In this document: positions 53,501 through 64,000 of the stretch, in pieces | How the letters are laid out: the number at the start of each line of letters is the position of its first letter | How positions within the stretch are numbered: the first letter of the stretch is position 1 | NCBI RefSeq assembly: GCF_023343835.1 | Contig: NC_064438.1 | Coordinates: forward strand, 16,039,077-16,103,076 | Reading direction: 5' to 3' | Source of the DNA: Lagopus muta | Taxonomy: Eukaryota; Chordata; Aves; Galliformes; Phasianidae | DNA: 64,000 bases | Position numbers and translations under genes: made by a program | The notes under the pieces: generated by a model | What the model was told of the DNA's origin: nothing | Seen by the model: the letters and a program-made list of their open reading frames with translations, nothing else | Databases searched by the model: none

Positions 53501-56500
53501 GTACCAACTGAATTTACGGAGCTGCCTTGTTATGTATTAACCAGTTGTCTGGGAATCCTATTGAGTAACAGAGCAGTTGTTGCAACACCAAGACTCCCAT
53601 ATAAATCATGCCTGAGTCTTAAGCAAATATTGGTTCACAGGAGAGATATGACTGCAGTTTAAGAGGTTACAGGTGCAGACTGAACTACTTCAGAGAGAAC
53701 CACTCCCTCCGTGCCCATGTGAGATCCACATCCAAGTGCTCACGTCAGTTTGAATCCAGGGGAACAGAGTATTTTTCCTTCATTTTTGAGACTGTTTTTG
53801 ATGCTTTAAAAATCAAAAGGTATCACGCAAAGTTATTTTGTAATTTACACTGCAGACACGCAGTGCAACTTCTAGGAATAGGGGAGTGACAGATGAGTTT
53901 TTTCTATGGCACGTAGAAAGCAGAGGCAGAGAGAACATGCAGCCTTCTCTGCCACACAGATGCTGTAAAAACTGCTAACCAAAAGAGGAAGGAATTTGAG
54001 GTGAAAGAAACTTATGATAGAATTAAAAACTTTCTTGTACGCTTTGGGAAATAGAAGGAACTTCCCATCAGAGAGAGTAAGGCACAAGGGAAAAGGAGTG
54101 CCCCATCTTACTTGTTTTTACACTAACACGAAGTACTGTGAGCCACATCTCACTGGCAACCTGCTCTTCTGTTGCAGTACACGCATCTCCTTCACTTAGC
54201 CCCAAATCCCAATTGTGCTTTGGAACAGGGGGAACACAGACACCCTTCTGGATGCATTTCAGTTATATACCTAAATCAGAGTGGATTTCGCAGATCTCCT
54301 GGACTCTTACATCTCAGTGAGCCCAAAGTCAGCAGTGTATGCTCCATTCCAACCAGTACAAGTAAGTGGATCACCACCTTAGACACTAGCTAAGTCATAA
54401 AAAATTGGAAATAAATACCCCCCAAGGAGACCACTTGCTCAGGCTTGTTGGCCTTAATTGTTGCTGTTATACAATACCAACTGGCCATTGAATTCAGAGT
54501 AATTAGCCCAAGACAGTATCGTTCAGGTGACACTTTTACTCTGAAAAGCATTTCACAATGCAGAAAGCCACTGTTCTTTGAACAGTCTCCATGCAGACTC
54601 TGCCTGCCACGCACACAACCAACATGTGACAACGGAATCATTTTGGCCTGCTGTACTGGCTGTGGTTGAGGCTGTTTCTTACATAAATTCTCTCTACAAC
54701 CTGATGAATGAAGGACAGAGGGAATACAGTTATCTCTCAGTTCTTCGTAATTGCCAATAACTGTCAGAAAAAATCCCCACTTATATCATTCTTCAGCACA
54801 TTGTGCAATTTTAAACCCTTTCCTTGCATCTGTAGTCAGCTAGCGTATTGCTCTGAATTGTGCAAGAAATCCTTCTCTCTGCTGCTTGACAGGCTAGTTA
54901 GTGCTATGGAGCTTTCTGCCACTGCAATCTAGCTGCTAGATTGTTTCTGCTAGTGGCAGAAACAAATATATCTCTTGGCTTCCAGTTGCTCCGTAGCCCT
55001 ATTCTGTTTTGGCCTGTAGAAGCTGCCTTATCTGCTACAGGAATTCAGTTTGCCAGCTCTCTTCAAAATAAGCCTCCTTTTTGGGGTAGGATTTGGCTAG
55101 ACACAGATTTGCCCCAGCTTCTTTGCAGGCTTTGGCATAGGCCTGGTCAGCCTACCCAACAGGAAGAGCATCAAGCTTCCATCAGCATACAGGACCTCTC
55201 ATCCTGTGGGATGTCAGTGATCTCAGTTCTACACGCTACCCAGCAACATGACAGCTGCATCCCATACATGCTCAAATGACCAATTTAGGAACTAAACTCC
55301 AGAAGCACCACTCCGTACCAAGCGTGCACGTTTCCTGCTCTGAAAATAATCTCCTCAGCCACTTTGCAGTTCTCAGCGCAATGCTGAAGCAGGGAAAGTA
55401 CTGTAAGCGAGGGCTGGGCAGCGATTGTGCAATTCCCTCTCAGCACCTCTCTTGTGCTGAGTTCAGGGAAAGGGAGAAATTCTGTACTGCTGTCACAGTA
55501 GTTATAATGTTTTCACCCTGAAGAAGAGAGCTTCTGTGCAAGGACATGTGCAATTAATACCTGTACATTCTAGGCATGTTTGAGATGGACAAGTGGCTCT
55601 GCTGAGAGAAATAGTTCTAGCTCATCAACCATGTAATCAAAAAACTGTAATTACAGACCTTCACACTAACAGAGAAAAAATCATCTTCGTTTTGACTCCA
55701 AACATAAGATCCATTAGAGAAGTGTTACTTTGAGGTCTTCAGGGGGTTGTCATAGAGATCTCAAAAAAAAAAACCCAAAAACAAACAAACAAACAAACAA
55801 ACACTCTTCAAGCAATAATGACAGATTTTTTTCTCCATGCTGTTTTGGAAGGGTTTTTAAGACCAGTGTTTCTCCAAGCCAGCAGCTACTGGATACTTCT
55901 GGGGCATCTTCTGGGACACAGATGAAACAGACCCACTTCAGCCCTCACAAGAGGCTTTCTCCATTTGAGTCTGCCAAGATCATGGCTAAAAAAGTTTTGC
56001 TACAAGGACAAGGAATGTGCTTGCTAAATTGATGGAGTGTGTGGGATCATGGACTAACAGAGTGCAATGCACCACACTGACAGAACACTGAGTCAGACCA
56101 TCTCCTTCCTGCTATTAGCCCACTTGGCTTGAGTCTTTATTTGTCCTCACAGGATACTAGTGTTCCCACACCTGCCTGGCAGCTATCACTGCCTGGCAGA
56201 GCCCCAGTCATCCTGGTAAGGAAATCAGAGGCAAAGGTCCAATAGTGAAAGCCCCAGCCTGGGTCAGGCCATCCTGGAGCTAGTACAAGTGCCCTGTCGG
56301 CACAGCCTGAGTGACGCTGCCCTCACTGCTGCACAGAAGCATTCCTTGTGGCTGCATGGCCTGATGCACCTGAAAGACACCACTCAAAGTTCAAACCCAG
56401 CTGGCAGCCACAAAAAGAACCCCAGCTCCCTCCCAGAATGACTTCAAAACAAAAAAGAATGATCTCAAAAACAGAAATAGAAGTGCTATTCAGCTATCAC

Positions 56501-59500
56501 CTGCCCTCCTGGAAAAACCCATTTTCATCGTTTTCACCTACTGGCAAGCACTACAGGGTCTGTCCACCAGTGTCCTAAGGCTACACTCTCCAGGAAGCTA
56601 TCCTTAGAAATGAGTGACAATGCAAGTAGTGTTCTCCTTTTCCCCTCCCCCTCCCCCTGAAATCAGCAGGGGTTTCTAACACATTTTCCTCCATTCAAAA
56701 GTCATCCATCTCAGTGTAACCTCTGTAGAGTTGTAACCTTAACAGGACTTTCTTGTTCACAACAGACTGCTCATTTACAGTCTTCCTATGCTCCTTATCA
56801 CCCTCTCATAGTGGAAAAACAACTTCAGTCCCAAGATTTCACACAAACCTGAGGAGACTTGATTACACCCGGGGTGGGATTTCACCACAGACATCCATAT
56901 CTCAGCTGAGCTCAGACTGTGTAGTCAACAGTATTAAGGGCAAGGTTCACTGATCTCTGAAAATTCTTCAAACAAGCACCGATTTCTTTTGTTTGGTTAT
57001 AAAGGAAGCTGGATGAGGCAACTTTGATACACACATTGATTTTGTAGATACCTAAAATGAAGATGATGGCTTGGTTGTATGGGGAAGGACAAAGGTTCCC
57101 TCGCTGTCTGAAGAAAGAACTTGAGAAGTATCAGTGTACCCAACACAAAGATTGAGCACATGTGTGCAAAAGCAGAATGGGTGATATTTACTCTTTTAGC
57201 TTGACTGTTGCTCTTGGCTGAAACAAAATAAAGCTCTACTATTATTATTACCACATTCAAGGGATCACTGCGAAGGACAACCCTGCCACCAGGCAGAGTA
57301 ACACAGCAGAGAATCTGACAGCTCTCTCCTTTTTTCTTTTAGACTGCGTTAAAACAATAATACTTACATTATCTGCAGACTAACATCAGCTCCACAGCAG
57401 GAAAGTTAAACAAGCTTTAAGTCAAGGGGATGCAGCCATCACCCCTCATCACTGACTGACTCTAGAGACTACATGCACTTCCAGGAGAAAAATCTGCAAA
57501 AGGAAGAATTTTTGAGGTGTTAGTGGACTACAGCCACATAATCCAACATGTTCCATACACACATTTCCCTTAGGTTTTATTCACAGGCTATCAAAACCAG
57601 AGATTTCCTTTAAATCAGAATGTAGCCAACACTGATAGCAGATAATGTCCTAACGTGGATTTCAGCCATGTGACAAAAATAGTCAACAAACCAACTACAG
57701 AACAGTAACCAAAAAACTTGACACAGAGCCAGTCATCAATAGACAAGCACCACAGGGTGACCGAACTAATGTGTCCCTGGGAATGTACAGCTAGAAAAGG
57801 GCTACAGAAGGGAAGAGGTACCTCGGGGGATTTCTGCTCTTCTCTCTGGGTTTAATGCCAGGCAGTTTGCAGATGAATCGTAAATTGTCTTAAAGCACTT
57901 TTAAAGGAGGAGAGAAATGTTGTTTGGAACATGTGGTTTCAGTACCAGAGCTGCTTAACTCTGAGTAACTCAGTCGCACTGCATCATGCTAAGCAGAGCA
58001 GAATCCCTCTGTATCTAGAGGTTTTTGTGCTACTAATTATTGAAAACCTACTGAAGACACTTTCCACAGAGGTATACTTGTATGATTATCCTCCTGTGTT
58101 CCATCAAATTAATTAAAATATTACAGGCTTCTTGGGCAAGGCTCTATTTATCCTGTATTGTATTTTTTCATGTAGTCAGCTTTCTTTTCAGTAAGGTGTG
58201 TTCTTCCACACCCACCCTTTGGCCTTGAGAAGGCCAGTCCCTCAAGAAACCACTCCATGCTCTGTTTGTTTTAGTAATTCTTACCCAAGGTCTTTATCTC
58301 AGAATCCTGTTTGTGCAGCTTTGGACAAGATTCAGTACTTGGTGGGGAGGGTGAGAGAAGGGGGAAGGATTTCTTAGCGCTTTTAGTATTTAATGTTACC
58401 TTACTCAGGACTATTAAGTAGATGATTTGCAAGATTGTCAGCCCCAAGGTGGTGTGAATCTTTGCCTCTTACAGTAAAAACAAATGCAGCTTAACACAGC
58501 AGCTAGGAGAAGGGGGGAGGGCCATGGGGAGCTACAGTTTTTGGAGCATGCACAAGGAACCCAGGAAACCTGAGACCAAAACACTGCAGCGTGTAGCCCA
58601 CTACAAACCCTGCCTCTGGCAGATTTATTCATGACAGCAACAAACTGAAATCACATCCAACTCCTCTTGCCATCACACCTTCAAATACATGGCTTGCAGT
58701 GCTAGCACATATAATAAATCTGCTAATCAGAGCAACGGATCGGTGAACTGGCCAGAATTAAGAACATGTACATGACTGAACAAGAGCCACTGCTCACACA
58801 GTGAGCTTAGCAACATGGTGCAGGAATGCCTGGAATGTTTCAGCCAGCAGGTACTCAAGAGATCCCTCTCTAGGAAACATCTGTGTTCTCATATCAATAG
58901 TTTCCCTGCCCACTGCCTCCCTGAGACAGCAACAGTGGCCCCCCTGTTCTGCAGATGTTCCACACAAAGCAAAATCTCTTCCACTCCAGTCTTAACCTCA
59001 GCTTTCCCTTCTGAGGAAAAACTGTCACAGGAAATGGAAATCCCACACATCAGCAACATACTGGTGCTATTCCAAACCAGATCCGGGTCCAGATATGGCT
59101 TTGGGAGGTAGGCTGCTTTTAAAGGATGGTCTCTCTTCCACAGCACTGAGTCCTGCAGTCCATCTGTTTAACCACTTCTAACAGCCAAGGAAAAAAAAAA
59201 AAAGTTGCTTGGAAACAGGGAGATACAGTATAGAGCCCTTTTTTCTGCCACATCCTCAAGATGCACATTTTATCAGAAAATACTCCCTCGCAAGATTCCC
59301 AAAGTCCTCCGAGGATGAAACATCTCCACCCATCCAATTAATTCTTATCACTTCTGGGCAGGTAACACAACTGGCAAGAAAAGTCTTCTGCCCATTTATA
59401 ATTGGATGAGAAACTTCACTTCTAGAAGTGAAAGTGGTGAATTACCATCGCTGGCATTAAATCTGACATGAAGTGCAGATGCGTCAATTTGAGGAGGAGG

Positions 59501-62500
59501 CAGACACAGAGCCAGTTGCCCATTTGGCAGTGTAAAACTCTGGAAACACACCAGCCAATAGACTCCCCTGAACTATTGCATGTTGCCTCTAGGCCTAAAG
59601 CAGAACAAAACCAACACAAATTAGGGCAGCTTCAAGGCTTTGCCAACTCAAGAGCACGGGGACATCTAACCTACAGCCTTCTGCGACTCTGCTAAGTGAG
59701 TGGAAGAACTGATTTCACTCAGTGGCAGGTCCAGTCCACCACTGCCTAGAACTTCAGTAGATGAGAAATATCACTTGCTTGGATAATGACACAAAGCTGC
59801 ACAGGAGGGGTAAATCTGGCATGCCTTGGCTTGTAGAGGGGAATGTCCTTTAAGCAGCTGAAAGAACTCAGATGTCTATTTTTGCACAACACTTCTCCAA
59901 ACAAAGGCATTATATTGACATGCTTCATTGAAGTCCACACTCCAAGGAACTACAAAACTGACCACTCCTTAAGAAGTAGCTTTTAGAGAAGTCAACTTCA
60001 GAGATAGGGCAAACCTTTCATAAAACAGGGAGAGGAAACAGAAAACTCTTGGATTTCTGCTTTCCACCACACAGCGCATGCGTTTCTCTGACTCGCTGCA
60101 CAAAAATATGGCTGCACAGTTGCCTGGAAATCCCAGAAGTCCCCTTCCTCCTCAGTACGGTTCAATCTTTTAATCTTTTCAAGGTCTCCCTTCTCCATTG
60201 CCAGGATCTACTGCATCTCCACCTCCCAGGCCATCAGGGCCTATCTCTCCTCTCCTGCTAAGGTCACGCTGCTTTGTTCTTGTGCCTTTCTTTGCATCTC
60301 CCACTCCTCTTGTTTCCCATCTTTCCTGGGAGTGCTTGCACAGCCTCTTTGTTGTTTCACTTGCTGATTCATCCAGTCAATCTATTTTTGAAGCCTCTGA
60401 AAGAAATTGCTAGAAGACAACAAAGCCTTCAAACCTGTCTCTAGGACCAATGTTTTTGCTCTGTCTCAAAAGAAGTTGCACTCCTGCTCTGGGTGAAGGA
60501 GTGTGACTCTTATGTAGTTCCTCATGCTCATAGCGTAAAGCTTTGTGCATGCTGATCATAGCAGCAAATGAGAAACAGAGCAGAAAGGGTTCAGCGAGAG
60601 GCTACATTCAACCAGGACACACACTACTTGCAACCAGAAACAATTAAAGCTCACCGTGTCAGCTGCCACGTTTCTGTCTCTGATCAACAAGTCACAAAAC
60701 CTCAATTACTCACAACTCTGAGAGTAGCAATGGGGACTTCTGCAAGTATCAAAGAGGACAAGTGATGCTCATTCACCAGCAGTGAATTTTAACAGTCATT
60801 GGAATTCTCAAGGAGATGTTCAGCTTTATTCCTGCACAGTATGTTTAGCAGCTTAGAGCACCATCCCATGCCACTCCAGGTGCCCGTTCTACTCTCAGAG
60901 CAGGGGTGTCAGAGTGTTTTCTCTTGGTGCCTCAGAAGGAGGACAGCAACACAGGACCTACAGAGCCTGAGGGAACGGTTTGATTGACAAATCAGCCATT
61001 GGTTTGTGTGGCAGCATTTATCTCAGCTGGCATTACTGAAAAATGCCACCTGTGGGCTCTGTGGAAGAGGGTTGCTTTGTCCCACAGTGGAACTGAAAAC
61101 TTGTCAACTACAGCCCTGCAGAACTGATAGTAGAGAAGAGCTATTTAACCAAACATCCCTTCACTCCTAACAGCACTTTTGTGATGCTTTAAATCAGGCT
61201 CCTTTCCAAAGGAAGAGGATTACAGCACTTTGAATAGAAACATTTTCTGTAAGTAGATTTGTTTCCAAGCAGAACTAAGAGTCCACTGCTGCCAGACCCC
61301 ATCTGAGGCCTCATCCAAAACTTCGACATCTTATCCTGTTTGGTAACTTTCTTTCCTTTGTAAAAATAAACCCCCAACAGGCTCTTGTTAAAAGCAATGA
61401 AATTGAAATCCTGAAAAACCTACTGAGCACAACCATCACAAAGTGCCACAGTACTTTAATCTTCAGGCAGTGTGGTGTCTGCTGGTGGGAAGGCGGTCCG
61501 AAAAGAATTTGAGACATAAAGCACAAACTACTAAATGAAACATCCATGTAATAGAGCTAGCAAGGCACTAAGATGAAGCCTGAAAGATTGCCAGTGTCAA
61601 CAAACAAAACCTGCTGCACACCCAGCAGTAACAGGAAGCAGGAATTCCTTGCCCAGAGATGTCATCTGAACAGAAAGTCCTGCAGATAAGTTCTGTGAGA
61701 GCACTGACCCTGGGATGGTACTTGCCAACAGGTTGATGACGAGATGGCAAATTGGATTCCTCTAAACTGAGGTAGCACGTGCAGTTATCTCAGAGCACTT
61801 CACTGTGCTGCAGCTGAGGCAGACAAGGTGCTTATAGCAAAGTTCAAGCCATTGTTTCAGTGAACATGTAATTCCATAGCCCTGCAGGGATTTTTCAAGG
61901 CTGAGGAAGTCCAGAGTCTAAGGTCAGGCCCTCATAAATGAGAATTTACTCACACTCAGCTGACTCTCTTGCTGCCCTTTGAATGGACACATCAACAGGA
62001 GTTGCACTGCCTCATTCACCTCCCTTTTCTATACCATTTTGTCAACGCAAACTGGAAGCAGAGATGACAACTCAGACCTGCTATCATGAACTTTGGCAGC
62101 AGTGTGAGCTGTTTACCCTGACCACAGGGTAGCATCACCCATCAAGCTCCAAAATCAATATGAACTAGATGACACGACAGGCCCAGATAACATTCACTGA
62201 CAAGACAGAGCAACACTGGAGAAGTAAACCGTCATACTCTAACTACTGCCTTGTGAACTGCAACACTGTTCAGGGCGATACACGACTTCACCCTAGGAAC
62301 AGGCATACATAACTTTGTAACTGACATCCCTGCTTCAGTCTTCTACAGAAAAAGGGACTTAAGCATGGGCCTAGAGAGTTTTAAACTGGAGTACTTACTG
62401 TACTCAGTACTGCTCAGAACACAGTGTTTGCAAGCACTGGGTCATGCCTACTCGTACTGACCTGAAAGAAACTGTACACTCATGTTTAACCTCCGCTTTT

Positions 62501-62540
62501 AGCAGAGTAATCCTCTGGCACTGCTGTTAGCCCTGATAAC
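47600..62540. other. Long region without a recognisable gene
   Basis: No supportable exon on either strand; the longest frames are about 110 codons, lack family resemblance and are spread evenly over all phases. It may be intergenic DNA or the intron of a gene whose exons lie outside the window. Simple repeats noted: AAAC units near 55777-55802 and CCCCTC units near 56641-56659. Confidence 0.4.
55777..55802. repeat. Short AAAC tandem repeat
   Basis: About six AAAC units follow a longer A-run near 55760. A simple tetranucleotide repeat with no gene nearby. Confidence 0.8.
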
Positions 62541-62544
62541 TTGC

Positions 62545-62740
62545 ACTGTCCTCCTTATCCCACCCTTCACAGTTTGGCTCACTGGAAGTCTTCCCTGAGT
62601 GGGAAATTTCCACTCCTGGAAAATTTCCCAGAGTGGTTCAGCTGACATTCGCATTAAAAAAATCACAGCATGTGCCTGTAGATGTCCTTGTATCAAACGT
62701 TCAGAGATGTAACACAGCAGAGATGTAATTGCCACAGCTA
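62545..62740 (+). repeat. Diverged local duplication, copy 1
   Basis: Shares an ordered series of motifs with 63048-63214: TCCTCCTT, TTCCCAGA, GTTCAGCT, CTCAGCATGTG or CACAGCATGTG, TTTTTGTATCA or CCTTGTATCA, then GAGATGTAA or GAGATATAA, and GCAGCAGA or ACAGCAGAG. I judge identity at roughly 70 percent by eye. It is not recognised as a known repeat family. Confidence 0.65.
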
Positions 62741-63047
62741 CGCTCTTAAACAACAGCTTATATCCCAGGGTATGCTCTTACCTGAGCTGACCAGCTCCAA
62801 GCACACAACTGCAGATCTTGTTCCCCTCATAGCTGCATAACTTTATGTCTTTGCTGCAAAATCCATTGCCCAGGTTTTTCCCCCATTTTCAGGGTCAGCC
62901 ATCCACACCCATACACTCAACTCATAAATCTTTGTGCTGGCACATTAGGATAAAAATTAACAAGATTGTGAAGGCCAGCCAGTGCACAGACAGCCTCCCT
63001 GCCCCAGCAGCTTCCCAGGTCTGCTTTTAGAGCAGATACCTCACACC

Positions 63048-63214
63048 ATCCTCCTTGTCTTGTCCTTGACAATTCTGCCCATTGTTCCCTGGAAAACTTC
63101 CCAGAACAGTTCAGCTTACAGCAGCACTAAGAATCTCAGCATGTGTCAGTAGATCTTTTTGTATCAGATGTACTGAGATATAATGCAGCAGATGCTTAAT
63201 TATCACAAGGTTTG
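63048..63214 (+). repeat. Diverged local duplication, copy 2
   Basis: Partner of the copy beginning near 62545, in the same orientation and about 0.5 kb away. The best-matching stretch is the part starting CTGGAAAACTTCCCAGAACA. Copy 1 has CTGGAAAATTTCCCAGAGTG at the same place. Confidence 0.65.
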
Positions 63215-63215
63215 C

Positions 63216-64000
63216 TCTGTTATAGCCTCTGTTGGTTATTACTTGGAGAAAGAATGAAAGAACAAAAGAAAGAGTCAGCAAGTAACCCTTCTTTCAGCAG
63301 TAACCTGACAACCATTTTTTGGAACTTTTCCTGATATAGCAAAAAAAGCCACACACCATAAAGACAGAAACTTGGGCCGCAGTGGTTTTGAACTCCACAA
63401 CTTGTAATTTTCCTTCTGGTTTTCTATATGTGTATTACTGGAAATGTAATTGACCATTAGGCAGACAGCCGTCCTCCACATACGTATTTAAGAAGCAGCA
63501 AGCCTCTGGAAGCTACTAACTGCTTGTATCAAAAGGAGATTTTCACCAAAGCAACCCAAATTCCTGAGTTAACTGATATCCTGCTTTGTCTGATCACTAT
63601 CACCATAGTGACTGCAGGAGTTGCCTCTGGCTCCCTCTCTGCAACTCACAGATCAGAGAGGAACAGGAAAGCAGCACCAGGAAGGAAACAGCTTGAACTT
63701 AGGGACCAGTGGAGCAGAGAGAAAAGTGGGCTTGAACTTAGGGCCCAGTGAGACAGAAATGGGTTGTGGGCCAGAAGCACCCTTGGACCATGCTGTGATT
63801 AGAGAAACAGTTTAAAAAGGAAAGAGGTGAATGCAGCTTGTGCACATGCTTCAGAGAGTACCAGCATCCAAGGGTTAGCTAGTACAGGAGTGCTATAGCA
63901 CAAGTCAAAGTGAAAGAGCAGCTGAAGATGAGGAAAGTAAAGAAAGAAGGAATTCACAGCAACGTAACAAATGCAAAAGCTTTTAGCTAAAGCTGCAGCA
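63216..64000. other. Right-edge flank
   Basis: Apart from the 39-bp duplication, nothing can be supported. A 75-codon plus frame at 63524-63751 spans that duplication and shows no family resemblance. Confidence 0.35.
63691..63759. repeat. Imperfect 39-bp tandem duplication
   Basis: GCTTGAACTTAGGGACCAGT at 63691 recurs as GCTTGAACTTAGGGCCCAGT at 63730, followed in both by G/A-rich sequence ending AGACAGA or GCAGAGA. Two units only. Confidence 0.7.

Noticed and set aside
55760-55802. A-run plus AAAC repeat considered as a retroposed polyA tail
   Set aside because: No adjacent processed-gene sequence or target-site duplication could be seen.
47000-64000. Search for KMT5B exons, which neighbour CHKA in human
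   Set aside because: The large terminal exon of that gene should give a long minus-strand frame; none is present, so human gene order on this side is not supported within the window.

Overview
The window looks like a bird genome, probably galliform. Fragments of the avian CR1 retrotransposon occur on both strands, several ending in the 8-bp CR1 tail repeat. Introns are compact, and two GC-rich promoter islands interrupt otherwise AT-rich DNA. Genes are split into exons with GT/AG borders, so most long single-frame ORFs are not genes.

From left to right: (1) 1.36-9.4 kb, plus strand: the ribonuclease inhibitor gene RNH1. It has a CpG-island promoter, a 29-residue first coding exon, seven exons of exactly 171 bp each encoding a 57-residue pair of leucine-rich repeats, and a short C-terminal exon (456 aa in total). 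(2) 9.4-13.6 kb: no gene I can name, but several exon-like segments, mostly on the minus strand, have good splice sites and compatible reading phases. (3) 14.1-17.6 kb, plus strand: a divergent synaptotagmin-like gene (luminal N-glycosylation site, one membrane span, tandem C2 domains) whose Ca2+-binding aspartates are largely missing. (4) 17.7-25.7 kb: intergenic, with CR1 pieces, AT-rich blocks that may be conserved non-coding elements, and one ambiguous ORF region. (5) 25.7-46.55 kb, minus strand: the complete choline kinase alpha gene CHKA, with 12 coding exons and 452 aa. It includes the 54-bp exon known as a cassette in mammals, and a promoter with a TATA box and three CCAAT boxes inside a CpG island. 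(6) 46.9-64 kb: the far side of that island, then about 16 kb with no recognisable gene, some low-complexity sequence and a diverged local duplication near 62.5-63.2 kb.

The genes do unrelated jobs. RNH1 is a cytosolic inhibitor of RNase A-type enzymes, the synaptotagmin-like protein would act in membrane traffic, and CHKA makes phosphocholine for phosphatidylcholine synthesis. The two named genes were assembled exon by exon; reading phase closes at every junction and both total lengths match the vertebrate families. The synaptotagmin-like gene still has one unresolved junction. No CRISPR array, tRNA or rRNA was seen.
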